A DNA stretch of 64,000 nt from Rhytidiadelphus loreus (GCA_947034895.1 OX344762.1:74332981-74396980); one strand, 5' to 3'; shown: positions 1 through 12,500, counted from the first letter of the stretch. Numbers and translations: made by a program. Notes: generated by a model from the sequence alone, not told the origin.

Positions 1-224
1 AACCCTTGAGTGGTCCTTTCTCTGTACGCACAAATGCTTTTGTCGTAATAGAATTCAGAAGAGTGAATTTTTTTCTAGCTTTTCAGTTCCAGTTGCAAAT
101 TTCCCTATTGCCGTCATTGTCCAATCTTAAGTTTCTGAATTCAGGTCTAATTATTTTCTTCTGAACCTGCAAGATTTTGCTCCTTTGTTTTAGAATCTGA
201 GATGCGGACCTGCTTTTATTGCAG

Positions 225-1550
225 GAGAGCCTTCTGCAAAGGCCCTGGAAGTTATGCGCAAGTTTTCGGAGCAGTATGCAAGGAAGTCGGACACTTTTTT
301 CTGCGTGGACAAGGGTGTCACGGCTGTTGTTATTAAGGTGGGTGACCTCGTACTTATCATTTAGTTCATGATAATACTAAGATCAAGAAATCATTTTTCT
401 CACCGTTGTTTTGTTAATAATTCTTTGAGATGGTTACCTGGTCGTTGTGGGGAGTGCCTGCTGCATTATTATTGATATCATTTGATACCAAACAATTTCA
501 GAACTCCTAACACCACAATTGCCTACAGAGGCGCTAAGTGATTTTCTGTCTTTCGTTTTATTCTATCCATTCTTCGTGTTTTCTTGTGGCGACTTATTCT
601 GGTTCTTGTATTTCAGGGGTTGGCAGAGCACAAGGATACTTTAGGCGCTCCTCTTTGCCCGTGCAGGTTTGTAATGAAAGATTTCATGATTGTAATTGTA
701 ACTGTGCAAATCTTTTCTTCTTTGCTAACTTTTCACTGGATCTGTCGTCTGGAGTTTTATAGATATCTTGTAATTATAGATTAAATTAATACCTTGGTTT
801 GGTCTGGATCTTGGTAATTGGAATTATTTTTATTTATCAAATCATATTCAATCACACTTTCTTGATTTCTCAGGCACTACGATGACAAGTTGGCTGAAGT
901 TCAACAAGGTTTCTGGAACTGTCCTTGTGTTCCCATGCGCGAGAGGTGCAAGTTTCTTTCATTATTCTTTTGTTGATTGTGGTCTCCGTCAGTGTACTCA
1001 TCTTGGATTCTTGCTCTGCTTTGCACTGATTGTTGGGTTATCGTGAAATAAAAGAACGCTTGATAAGGATTGAGATCTAGTGTTTTTTGAAATTATTTTT
1101 CAAGAGTTTTCAGATGTTGTCCTTCTGAATCGGTTGTGTCTGTACAGGAAGGAGTGTCATTGCATGTTGTTCTTGACATCTGATAACGATTTTGCGGGAG
1201 ATGAACAGGTACTTGAGCATTTGAGTATGAATTGTGTTTCACTGCTGTTTATGTTTCCGAGCTTACTGTTGCCAAATTGTGTTTACAACAAGTAGTTGTG
1301 TGAAACCAAAGTTAATAAGATGGTAGTCAATGCATCATAATGCAAATCGGTTAGTTTAGACAATGTACTCTCGTCTTCAAATTTTTTAAGTGAACGAAAA
1401 TTTGACTCATCGAGCTATCATGGATTGCATAGATTAAATGCTGTTCTCAACCTTGCTGTGTGTACCTGATTCTCATGGAAAAATTTGTTTGTTGAATCTG
1501 TACAGAAAATCACGGTGGAGGAGATTACAGAATTGACTCGTAACTTTTAG
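225..1550 (+). CDS. FTRC: Ferredoxin-thioredoxin reductase catalytic (beta) chain, 5'-partial
   Basis: This is the chloroplast [4Fe-4S] enzyme that passes electrons from ferredoxin to thioredoxins. Five exons can be read: 225-337, 617-666, 874-945, 1148-1208 and 1506-1550 (TAG at 1548-1550). All have GT/AG borders and join in one frame, giving 112 residues, close to the size of the mature plant chain. The seven family cysteines are present: FFCVDK in the first exon, CPC, a second CPC in WNCPCVPMRER, and CHC in KECHCMLFL. The order and spacing match the cluster ligands plus redox pair. The first visible exon starts two bases into a codon after a CAG acceptor, so the transit peptide and start codon lie before position 1. 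Bases 1-224 are intron. No frame damage is seen, so the gene looks functional. Confidence 0.95.
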
Positions 1551-2485
1551 GAAATGAGGCACTTGTACCATGTTCTTTTCTTTTCTTTTCCTTTATTGGC
1601 TTCCTGTCCATTGTAGGACTGTATCTCCTGTTGCCATTTTCTGTGACAACTGACCAGAAGGTGATGGCTGCATTGTCCCTGGTATTGCACCAACTTCTGT
1701 ACTGATACGTCCAGAGTGTAAATTTAGATTTGAATGTAGCTTAAAAAGAGAGGTGCACAGGTTCTCTTACCTAAGGAGAAAAGTTGCTCCCATTTTATGA
1801 TGGACTATCTCTTTTCTACAGATTCCTTTATTTTTGAGAAGATTTTTTTACACTCTATTTTGAATGGTCTGTGCGACATTTATAAGACACGAGAACCCAC
1901 TATTTAGCATTAGCGGTTTGCATTAGCATTGCATAAAGCTTTATGTTTGTCCTTTCCTGATATCGGTGAAGTCGGTTGATGATGTGCAGTAGGGTACAGT
2001 AATCTTACAAACTGCGTGTTGTGCCATTCAAAGAATTTTGCATAATATAGAATACATATGGCATTTTTTGTCTTCATAAGTAACATTCAATTCTTTTTCA
2101 ACCCCAATGAAGTGTACCAAATTTCAGTTTAAAAAAAACAAAAACTCCATTTTTGGTGAATTGTTTCATTTATTATTCATGGTTTTACATGATAATTGAT
2201 TTAAAAACATTGGTGTTGAATTTTTTTAATTCGATTGCATAGATTTATAGGAAACCTCTATAAGCACATCTTTTGTGTTAAAAAAACAAAGCCATTAAGT
2301 AACAACAGTATGATCTATGAAGATTTCAATGTGAGGTTTCATATGACCTACCTTTATAAAATAAATATCTTTGTCGTTCAACTAGATTTTGGCATAGTAA
2401 TTGTATATACTATCATGCCTAAATGTACAACACTAGTCATAGTATGAGGGTCAAAAAGAAAAATCTAATCACAATATGGAAATTT
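1551..2485. other. Downstream flank of FTRC, no gene seen
   Basis: The first 250 bases are T-rich and probably 3' UTR. No recognisable coding frame, RNA gene or repeat follows. Short open frames here have no family signature. Confidence 0.5.
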
Positions 2486-2686
2486 CTATTTACAAAATAA
2501 GGCATGAAAAAACCCAATATTGTACCCTAGTTGACGTGCTAGGCAATATGATCCTTTATAGAGGATCATCATTTCATCTATTGTTATAAATTTGCCCAAA
2601 GTAAATTTTGGAATGCATGCCAAATGTATTTCTTCTACTAGCCAATGAACTTGACCCATCTTATTGTAACCCGGTTCTTCAAGCAA
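2486..2686 (-). pseudogene. piggyBac-like transposase (DDE_Tnp_1_7) fragment
   Basis: The minus-strand frame contains LGKFITIDEMMILYKGSYC followed by ARQ. This resembles the conserved piggyBac-type transposase block around a catalytic Asp (pattern L-G-x-x-x-T-I-D-E-M-M-x-x-x-K-G-x-Y-C, then RQ). Only about 65 codons survive; nothing further of the roughly 500-residue protein is recognisable nearby. The frame lacks the expected MPKKP-type continuation after RQ. It is best read as a decayed scrap. The identification rests on one motif. Confidence 0.5.
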
Positions 2687-4283
2687 GAAGTTATGGCTTG
2701 GAAAAGCCTGTAGAAGATCGTTTCAGCCGTGTTCCCATTCCTGTGAATACTGTTCTGCTGTCCAGAATATTTAATAATTAAAAATTAAAAATTAATTTAA
2801 AAAATTTATTAAAATTTTTAATTTTAAGAAAATAATTAAACAATATGCTGATTTGGCAGCATGGGAACGCCTGGGAACGTCGTGATAACAGTCTTCTGCA
2901 TGGCTGAAATCTCGTTTGAAGGCTTCAAACCAATGTAGAAGGTGATGGCAAAAGAAAAGCTCGTCAAAGAATGGACGACAATTGGCAGTGTTGGAATGAA
3001 GTTGATGCCCGCGCGTGTGAAAGTTAAGAGGGTTGGAGCCTTCGGCGGATGGACTGCTATTGTGCGATCGGGTTTGGGGGCTTCTCTCCTCTGCTGCAGC
3101 GCTGCACTCGGCCGTTGCTGATTTGGTGGTCTCCAACATCGCTACGCTAGTCGGAGCTTCGACGAGGTTGGTTGACATCCCACATTGCCAACCGGTAGAA
3201 GGAGGAAGATTTCATGAGTACAAGATGAGGAGCAGTAGTTGAGGACTTTCGCAAATCACCACATAAACTAGGAGAGCCGATTCGATTCAAGGTAAGACGG
3301 AGTAAATTCAAAGTAGTCATTGAAATTTCTTGAGGAGAATATGAGTCTCAACGTCCTCTTTCCCTTTCCTTGATGTCCAATGTCTATCCACGGCGCTTGA
3401 TTCCAGCTGTGTGACTTAGATCCGGCTAGATGCTATTGACAAATCTGTGCACGAGATGGTGGATTTGTTGCTGCCAACGCCATTCTAGAATATGTGCGCT
3501 TTGTTTGTAGAAATATGGTGTCTGAAATTCGTGGGTTGAGGATTAGAGGGCGCGCCACTTACGTGAGATTTCGCCCAAATAGGAAGAGACAGTAGGTGGG
3601 ACTGTACCCAGAGCTGAAAAATTTTAGTCGCCTGTGCAGGGGAAGCTCCCCAGTAGTCTACGGCCCACTAGCGAAGAATGTCGGAGCTTATAGGTTCTGC
3701 ACTGACGTAGGTTATAGTCTGTAACGACACTTGTCGATCTCCCTTCTCTTCTGTGGAAGTGTCGACGTGCTGCGCTGAGGTGATTGTTGTTGCCCAACCA
3801 CCATTGATTCAAGTCATTCCTCGAAATTAAAGCTCTTGAGCAAGTTGGTGTCGAATCACTGCAGGAGACTCCGGCTACGAGCTTCTCCAGAACAGGGAAT
3901 GTGAGCTGAAGTGTTCAGCAAGTCAATTGAATCTATGAAACCTGACTGCGATGATGTTTATCTTCCCCATCCAAACGGAGTGAGGATCATCGTGCTAATC
4001 ATCGGCAAAGGAGAGGACTACAACTTTTGGTCGTTGTCAATCCAATAGACTTCGTCGCATATAAAGAATTTGGAATTCTTCATGTTTGGTTGTGGAAGCA
4101 AATCGTAAAGGGGACTTAGTAAAATAACCATGATACTTTTTGTTTCTGTTTTTTCGAGCTCCCTGAAGTCATTAAATCTAGAAGCTCAAAAATGACATCG
4201 ATCGATCCATAGCAGAGTCTCTCCGGTGCAGACCAATTGAAACCTGTCTATTCAATCATCAATGTGTTAATTTTTCACCACCA
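2687..4283. other. No gene recognised; AT palindrome at 2770-2840
   Basis: Bases 2770-2840 are almost pure A/T and partly self-complementary. The part around 2950-3250 is less AT-rich and has open frames on both strands, but neither reads like a known family. I looked here on the minus strand for the leucine-rich repeats expected downstream of the NB-ARC gene and found none. Confidence 0.4.
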
Positions 4284-7200
4284 CTAACCAGAGTTTTTTT
4301 CTCCACTCACTCGCTCAGCAGCAATCTTGCGCCCCATGGCACGGAAGTGATTGTGCATACTCATCAGTCCGCCTGGTTTCACTGCAACGAAGCTCTTGTC
4401 AATCAAGTTCTGGAGACTGATTCGGGGCGACCCGGACTTGGAATGGTTGATAAAAGCTTCCCTGCTCACAGTCCAGCTCCGATTGGAAGCATGCTCGTCA
4501 ATGAAGGAGGCCAACTCCGCAAACATGTCTTGCTCGGGACGGTCCAAGTCGTGGAATCGGTCCCAGAGCCGCGTCCACAGCCTGTCGTTGCTCTTGCTGC
4601 CGCCCAGCACCTGTGAGGCACACAACATTCACATGGGCTTCAAGGGTCACAACATCATTGACACATTCTAAAAAGAGAGCATATATGATATGTACAATGA
4701 CTATCCATATGTGAAACTGTGAGAAACAACAAGGGCACCTTTTTATATCATCAATTGACACTTCTCTATTTCCATGTCCTTGATTGTCATTACCCAATCG
4801 AAAATTGACATTTAAATCCTACAATTGGCATTATGTTGACTAGATATTCAAATCATACTTTCACTACAAGAAACATGGACTATGTAGACCAAAGGACAAG
4901 AGAAGACCCACATGACTGACTACACCATGTTTTTCCACTAGTGTTTTTTACATTGCATACGGAAGAAACAAAGATGAGGTTACCTGAGCATGGTTCAATT
5001 TGTACAAGGCCTCTTTGTACATCTCCAGAAGATCTGCGGTGCCGAAGAAGCTCTTCTTCTTGCCCAGAAACTCACCCACCACTTGGAGACTGAGGGGGTT
5101 CCCGGCACAAGCATCCAAAATCTCAATGGAGGCAGTCTCAAAGTCGTGGAACAACTTGTCTACATTGGGGTGGTGCTCGGCATGCTTGTGTGAGCGGCCG
5201 TCCTTCACCATGAGTTGGTGGATGAGCCTTTGCCTTTCCTTGTCCACTTTTGCCCCATCAAAGGCATAGTGCGAGAACAATGCCATGCTATCCATCTCGT
5301 CTAGTGGTCCGACTTGTACCCGACCCCTCGTTGAGACGTAGTCTTGCATCACCTACCACAATGTACAAGCACTATCAACAATTAGTAACACACAACTTGA
5401 TCGAATTGTATTTCATAACATAAGTTTTCAAGTCAAGATGTTCCCTACAATAAATGACTAGAAGCAAAATATTTTGCAGTTGTGAGACTTTTACCCTTAA
5501 GCAACTCCACAGGCCAACAAGGTACATTTGTCTCGACTACAATGATTATCAAGAACATCCCATTTGTATAGGTTAATATTGTTAAAATAAATGAGTGTTA
5601 CGAAGCGGTCTACGGAGGGATCATCCTCATTTAAAGAAAAGAAAAGAAAAAACTGCTAGATTTTCATATAGGAAACAATAGAGTTGGTACCCCCAAAGCA
5701 ACGTTTCTTGAACTCAGTAGCTACGATGTGTAGCAAATGAAGCTGCAAAAACTCTTGAAGCAGACCGCTATGACTTTTTGTAGTGTAAACATATCACTAC
5801 CGCATCCCTCGACAACTTGGTGTAACATGCACCTACTACAAGCTATAGCATACAATAAGCAATACTCAACCGAAGGTAAAGTAAGATTTTACAGTAATTG
5901 TGTGCAAATAAGGTCTGATTTTCTGATCACAAATAGGCAAATCCGTGCCCTAATGACAATGGCATTGTGTAAAACATTCTGCAATAAGGATCTATTTATC
6001 ATCTAGAATCACAAGGGTACTCTTTCGGGTGCATGCTCCAATTAGTTGATCCTAACCTTAGATCATTACATGTTCTAGTTTTCACAAGTTCCATGCCGGG
6101 ATGAACCACACACCTAGTTGTGCTATGAAAGAATTTAGGGTTTAAGGAAAAGCTGCGAGTCCAGACGTGCCAGTCCTGCCTATGACGATGGCCTTGCTCA
6201 CAGTTTTATTATTTGCACTTCTGTTTAGAATCTAGAAATTTACTACGGTACCGGATTAGTTGATCCCACTCGTTCGATTAGTACTCACACTAGATCCACC
6301 CCTAATTTCCCAAGTTACAAGCCGGGAGAACATTCCAGTATTGAACGAAAGGGCTCAGGGTTTAGGGTTTAAGGAAAAGCTACGAATCCACACCTGCCAA
6401 TCCTACCCCGTGACGGCAGTCTTGCACTTCTTCTCTTTCACATCTTTGTTATGTTTTCTTCTCTACATGATTTAGAATTACTAGGGTACCGAAATACCTG
6501 ATCCTACCTTAGATCAGCGTTCGTTACAGATTCACCCCTAATTTTCCCAAGTTACATATGGGGATCAACACACCAGTGTAGAACGAAAGGGTTTAGGGTT
6601 TAAGGAAATGCTGTTTTGAGTCCCCACCTGCCAGTCATGTTCCATGACCAGCGTCTTGCTCTTTTCTAAACAGCTTTGTATTCATTCTTCTTTGCATTTC
6701 CTAGAATTTACTAGGATACCCAAATACCTGACCCTACCTTCGATCATTAGAACATTTTCCCAAGCTGCTCAACACTCCAGTTTTGAAGGAAAGGGTTTTA
6801 GGGTTTAGGGTTCAAGGAAAAGCTGTGATGAATCCCCACCTGCCAGTCCTGCCCCGTGATCACCGCCTTGCTCTTCTTCTTCACCGCGCGCTCCTCCCGA
6901 AACGCCGACATCTGCAGCGCCGCGAGCTCTTCCTCACAGCCCACGTCGTCCACCACCACCAGCACCCTCAGCGTGCCCACCATCTGCCGGATTTTGCCCG
7001 CGTACTTGGACTTGTCCCAGTCCACGGTACCGCACAAGTCCACCAGCAGCTGCCGTTGCACATCCTCGGTGCTCCGACCGCGCACATTCTCCAGAAAACT
7101 CGCCTTCTCGTAGCCCGCACGACGCGTCTGGAACATTAGACTCGCCAAAGCAGATTTCCCCATGCCGCTCATGCCCGTCACGCCCGCCACGGAGACCCCC

Positions 7201-7367
7201 GCGGTGGGGTCGCTCAATACCTGGTTCAGGTCGACTTCGCGTTGCCCCAAGCTCACGGAGAAGCGGGGAACAAGGGATGTTGTTACGAAATACTCCCGTT
7301 GGTTAGCCATAGCCAAGGGATCCAACTTGGGATCCAAGTTAATCAAAGTCTTCTCGTAGAAACTCAA
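4284..7367 (-). CDS. NB-ARC (NLR-type) protein, truncated: three NB-ARC exons only
   Basis: This is a nucleotide-binding switch domain of a plant immune receptor. The exons in transcript order are 7367-6840, 5352-4984 and 4610-4284, joined in phase 0. Exon 1 has the P-loop GMSGMGKSALA, kinase-2 VLVVVDDVG and the start of RNBS-B (SKAVITGQDWQ, completed by VMQDYVSTR in exon 2). Exon 2 carries an RNBS-D-like MDSMALFSHYAF and a GLPL-like AGNPLSLQVVGEF. Exon 3 carries LQNLIDKSFVAV and MHNHFRAMGRKIAAE, an MHD variant with Asn at the third position. The first ATG in exon 1 is at 7313, but the frame is open to 7367 and an upstream exon is possible. No TIR, coiled-coil, kinase or hydrolase domain was found upstream. 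The frame ends at a TAG at 4284-4286; a consensus GTGAGT donor at 4310-4305 suggests an unseen 3' exon. No LRRs were found down to 2700. It is either a truncated NLR or a remnant. Confidence 0.8.
6100..6839 (-). repeat. Intronic tandem array copying the NB-ARC exon 1 end and 5' splice site
   Basis: Three degenerate copies of the exon 1 end/donor region lie just downstream of the real junction (exon base 6840). Copy junctions fall near 6628, 6394 and 6167, so spacings are about 212, 234 and 227 bp. Each copy reads on the plus strand as AGGGTTTAAGGAAA, about 20 bases, then CACCTGCCAGTC or a variant, followed by remnants of the codons for KSKAVITGQDWQ, then a T-rich stretch and GAATTTACTAGGGTACC-like spacer. 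The copies carry point changes and small indels, so the array is not recent. Confidence 0.8.
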
Positions 7368-7380
7368 GGTTTGATTTCAC

Positions 7381-8240
7381 ATCACAGGCTGCGCACTTGA
7401 AGGTGAAGGGTTCCCGATAGCACTGGCACTGGTGGGACACAAGAAATGGGACACATCATGGTTGTTTTCGATCTGAGAAAGGAGGTATCTTCCGAATCTA
7501 GAGTTCGGCTTGGTGCAATTGGACCAAAATTTATGGAAGCTACTGAAAACTGCAGATTTAGCTTCCTCAAATCCACTCTACAGTTAGGCTAGAAAACAAA
7601 TTTACAGTTTAGCTACTGAAATCTACAGATTAGCTTCCGTAAACTTTAACTTGCGGAAGCTACTGAAAACTGCAGATTCAATGAATTTTAATCCACCGTT
7701 ATATTGCATACGAGTTCACTCTAAAGCATGGGATTCACAAAAGTAAGCCCACTCAGAAATAAAAAAACGCAAAGCAAGTTCGCAGAGTATTCGTTACAGA
7801 GTGGATATTGAGGACTGTCTCTAGAATGGAATCAAGAATGGATCCCTTAGCACTGGCACTGTCCGGCAAGAGTTGGGACAATATTCGTTAAAATCATGGT
7901 AGTTTTCGAACTGAGAAAGGATCGATGAACAAGGAGTAATTCCGAATCTAGAGTGTAGTTCGGTGCAATCCAACAAAAGTTTGTGGAAGCTACTGAAAAC
8001 TGCAGGATTAATGCAGCGTAATCCCCTGTTATGTTGCATACAAGTTCACTCTAAAGCATGGGATTCACACAAGTAAGCCACTCAGAACAGAATCGCAAAG
8101 TAATACGTTCGCAGAGTTCGTTACAAGCAAGGGAAGAGATGGACGATTGTAAGCTCACCACTGGCTGCAGATGATTCACACAAGTAAAGCCCACTCAGAA
8201 TATAAAAACGCAAAGTAAGTTCTCAGAGTTTCTGTAAGGA
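7381..8240. repeat. Duplicated segments upstream of the NB-ARC exon
   Basis: A block with ACTGGCACTG, CATGGTAGTTTTCGA or a variant, CCGAATCTAGAGT and GGAAGCTACTGAAAACTGCA occurs at about 7420-7570 and again at about 7845-8010. A second motif starting with GGGATTCACA and containing CCACTCAGAA occurs near 7730, 8060 and 8170. These may be first-intron or promoter duplications of the NB-ARC gene. No coding frame supports an N-terminal domain here. Confidence 0.65.
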
Positions 8241-8929
8241 AGTTTGAAGTTTGAAGAGCGGAGATTGAGGATTGTCACTTGAATGGAATCAAAGTTTATT
8301 CACCAGTGGCGTGGATGCAGCGGAAACTTGCAACGCATCGCCTAACTGATCAGCAATGACGAAATTGTCGCAACTCTACGGAATGCAAAGACTGTCAGTG
8401 ATGAGTGTCCGCCTTCAGCTAGCTTAACTGAGCTCTAGAGAGTGACAACATTCAAAAGAGGGCTGGCGGGCTTGTGCAAGTGGGCAGCAATGGTGGCAGG
8501 CACCGACCCCGCCATGGCGCCATTGATGAGGTGTGCACGAGGACTGACTTTCGGAGCAAAACAGGGATCGTGGTACTGTAATCGAAACCGTGTGGGGAAG
8601 ATGAAGGCGCCACTCAGCCACCTACTGCCACCTATCGGTTTGCATTTCTTCGGCCTCGAAATAGAATCTCATAAAAGGGTTGACGGCCTCTCTCGATCTC
8701 TGCAACAGTCTTTTTTTTTATATTCTGTGCTTGACCTCGTTTTGGATCCAAACTAAGTCCATTGTTTCGGAGGCTTATGAATTTTTTAATTTGTTTTTGA
8801 AACTAAGGATTGTACGAGGAAGGGAAAAGAAAGAACCACCCTGCTTCTCAAAGCTTGGAGTTTAGAAGACATTTCAGTCGGTATTGCAATCGAATTTTTC
8901 ATTGAATTTAGGTGAAGAAAATGAGCATG
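8241..8929. other. No gene recognised
   Basis: Moderately GC-balanced DNA around 8420-8640 has short open frames on both strands with no family signature. The remainder is AT-rich. Nothing that resembles an NLR N-terminal domain was found. Confidence 0.4.
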
Positions 8930-9476
8930 TAAGGTAAATCAGCCTATGACAAGCCAAGTGCCTAATACAGATATCTATAAGATGACCCATTACAGGTTTT
9001 CCATCAATATGTGCCAGGTTTTTTCTAATTAATGTAAGCAAAACTTCATTAGGTAGGTTGATGGCTAAAATCAATGTTTTGTATGATGGTGATGGAGATG
9101 TTAGAGACTATTTTAGGAACTCGTCCCTTTCTAGTGTAATTCATTACATGAAATAACTTTTTTTATTCCTTTATGTCATGTCCATGTTAGAAAATATTTC
9201 AACCATGTTAGAAAATATTATAATTGCATTGGGTGGTTTGATGACCACCATGGGTATAATTTTTGATGGTTGTGGGATAGTCTAGAGACTGTTTTGAGCC
9301 ATTTGGCTAGTTCACTTCAAAAATATGTAACAAATTCATACTTTGTCAAAAAAATAAAATTTCAATTGTTTACCAATTTTTCATATTTGCCTTCATATGA
9401 AAAAAAAAATTCAAAATTTCAAATATGTTAACAAGGCAAACCAAGCAATCTGCCTGTCATAGGCTGGTTTACCTTA
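8930..9476. mobile_element. MITE with roughly 26-bp terminal inverted repeats
   Basis: The left end at 8930-8955 reads TAAGGTAAATCAGCCTATGA and continues CAAGCC. The right end at 9451-9476 is its reverse complement with only a few mismatches (inverted, TAAGGTAAACCAGCCTATGA then CAGGC). The interval is 547 bp, AT-rich and non-coding, which is the size and structure of a miniature inverted-repeat element. Target-site duplications could not be assigned because the TIR outer edge (TAA/TTA) is ambiguous. Confidence 0.75.
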
Positions 9477-9599
9477 TATAGAGGTGTTTGTATGGGGTTT
9501 ATTAGAGAAGAACTCAAGGAGAAATTCAAGCTTCAAGTCATTTTTCTTGTACTCATTGGGCAAGAGCTACAACGGAAACTTTGGTGAAATTAGGAGCCT

Positions 9600-12500
9600 T
9601 TTGTCACAATGATCAACCATGGTTTGAAGATCAATTTGATGTCCAAAGAATTATATGAAATGGAAAAATGGCCCATTGATACTAATCATGGATGGTTAAT
9701 TCATGCAGCAAACAATTCCCGAGGAAGTTTATATGGAGCTTGTCCAAACGTGAAGGTAATTAATGATAGGTGATGTGAGTGATGAGCAAAATTTCTTTGT
9801 ACAAGCCTCTTCCACCTATCCTATCATTTTTGAACAACCATATATTACATCAATGCGGATGGAAACCAAGGTCATGGACAATGGATCGGCTTATGCACGG
9901 ATTAGAAGTCGAGATGGAAAGCAAGGAATTCAATTCTTGACTGTTTGTGCAAATCATGAACGAAATCAGGATACATTGAGGACTCGATCTATGCTGAAGG
10001 TGAACAAAGAGTTTGGTGATCATCATGACTATATGGGGGATTTTCACCATATGCCATTGTAAGGCGGGATTGCAATGGTAAAAGGGGTGATTGCTTCCAG
10101 CCTAGTAGAAAATTTGATGAGGCCATGATGGAAAATTTAGTAGGTATATCACGGGATGGAGCTATTGTATTTAAAATTTTAAAAGAATTGAAAAATGAAG
10201 AGAAGCTTCATGCTAAAAATCTTGAGCATGAGTTGAAAAAGAATGGTGAGCTTTACAACGATGAGTATATGGTATGTTTGAATAATCATGTTTTAGTGAT
10301 ACAATGGAAGATTTACATTTGCTATTGGACTTGGATGTTGGTAGTGATGACAAAGTAGTAAAGGTGCATTCAACGGGCTTTTATTATGAGATTAAAATAT
10401 TTATGGAGATATGAGAGGCAATAGTGGAGACCAAATACAAAACTGTAGCAAAGAAGGTTAAACCAGTGGCTTTACCACTTCCATTGGATTTTGAAAAGAA
10501 AGTGGAGAAGACTTCTATGCAACCAAATTTGAGGGATACAAGGAAGATAGGGCATGAATTCACCAATGAAACATTGGATGGTTTAAAGATTGGAGGTGAA
10601 TATTTTTTGTTGGATAATGAGAGAAAATATTTTAAAGAAATGCTTTCACGCCATGGTAAGGCATTTGCTTTTGAATCTCATGAAATTGGGTGTGTTGATC
10701 CAAGTGTTGTGGCACCTATGGTTATTTTTACAATTTCACATGTACCTTGGAATTTAAGGCCTATTCCAGTACCAAGGGTTCATTTGCCAAAGCTAGTAGA
10801 ATTACTCAATGAAAAGATTAAAATGGGAATTTTAGAACCTTCTATTGCGCCATATTCAAATCAGTGGTTCACGGTGCCTAAGAAAAATAGAACATTGAGG
10901 TTTATTCAAGATATGCAACCGGTGAATAAGGTGACCATTAGAAATATGGGCTCAAGTCCAATTGTTGATGAGTTTGCAGAGGCATTTGCCAGGAGAGCGA
11001 TTTATTCAATGGGTGATTTATTTTTGGGTTATGAACAATTTCAATTGGCATTATAAAAGTAGAGATTTAACCACAATGAGAACGCCATTGGGCTTGGTAA
11101 GGATGTGCACATTACTACAAGGGGCTACAAATTCTGTAGCACATATGATGAATGGAATGAATAAAGTATTGAGGAATTTCATTCCGGACAAGACTATGCC
11201 ATTTCTTGATGATGTGCTTATTAAGGGATGTTTGGAGGAAGAAAAAGATGAGACTTTGTATTCAAAGGGGTGTCGAAAGTTTGTTGTGAATCATATTATT
11301 GATTATGAGAAGATTTTAACAAAATTGGAAGACGTTCACTTAACATTATCATGAGCAAAATCAATGTTTGGAGTTGAAGAAGTTTTGATTGTAGGACATA
11401 TGTGTAAACCATACGGATGCAAACCATCTATGAAAAAGGTAGATGCAATCAAGAAGATGAAAGAGTGTGCAAATATTAGAAAAGTTTGGAGGTTTTTGGA
11501 AGCATGTATGTTTTATCACATTTGGATTCCACACTTTGCACACATTGCAGATCTATTGTATTGCTTATTGAGGAAGGGACAAAAATTTAAATGGGAAATG
11601 GAGCAAAGTAAAGCTATGAAAAAGCTGAAGAAACTTCTTTCTTCACCACCAATATCGAAGAAGATTATTTATGACTCAAACAAACCAGTAATATTAACGG
11701 TTGATGCTAGTCCAATAGAAATTGGATGGGCTATGGACACGACAATGATGATGGAAAGAGATATGTGACTAGATTTGGAGCAAAAGTTTTAAATGCTCGG
11801 CAACGAGATTATGCACAAGTGAAGAGGGAATTATGGGTGGTGGTGATCGCTATGAAGAATGAGAAGGAATATTTAATTGAAGTATCGGTGGTTGTGGAGA
11901 CAAATTGTTTACCTCTTTTGGGTATGATTTCAAGTTGCTCTACACCGGATATTGCAATGTTGAGGTGGATTGCATACATTAAATCTTTGAATCCAGAGTT
12001 CAAACATATTGCGGGAAATGATAACACAGTAGCAGATATGTTGTCACGGGCAAGATATGATGATGAAGAAAAAATGATTGATGATGAAGAAGATGTAGGC
12101 ATAAACATTTATTCAAATACATTGAAAAATGGAAAAAGTTTATGTTTAGCTACACCACTTGAGTTGTTTTCTGACGAGTTGGATGACGGTGAATGATTAC
12201 AAATTGGGAAGTATTTGACTTCATTGAAGCAACAAGAAGGATGGACGGACAAAGAATTCAAGAAACTTCGGAGGAAGGCTTATGGATATTTTTTACAAAG
12301 TGAATTTTTCTGGAAACATGCAAAGTGAATGGGTGGTGTACCACAAAGAGTTGTATGTGGCTTTGAGATGCAACAAAATATTACCAAGGAGTTTCATGAG
12401 AGTTGGTGGGCGGGACATCAAGGTGTATGGGCAACTTTTGCAAAATTAAAGGATAAATATTGGTGGAAAGGCATGTACAAGGATGTAGTGGATTTTGTTG

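Noticed and set aside
2792..3242. Overlapping frames on both strands near 2800-3240
   Set aside because: They show no recognisable domain and no plausible splice partners; considered as a possible NLR 3' exon and dismissed because no leucine-rich repeats appear.
4347..5269. Plus-strand open frames over the NB-ARC exons
   Set aside because: These are shadows of the minus-strand NB-ARC exons, which carry clear motifs and proper splice sites.
6783..7139. Plus-strand His/Leu-rich frame of 118 codons
   Set aside because: It is antisense to the P-loop exon and has no family resemblance.
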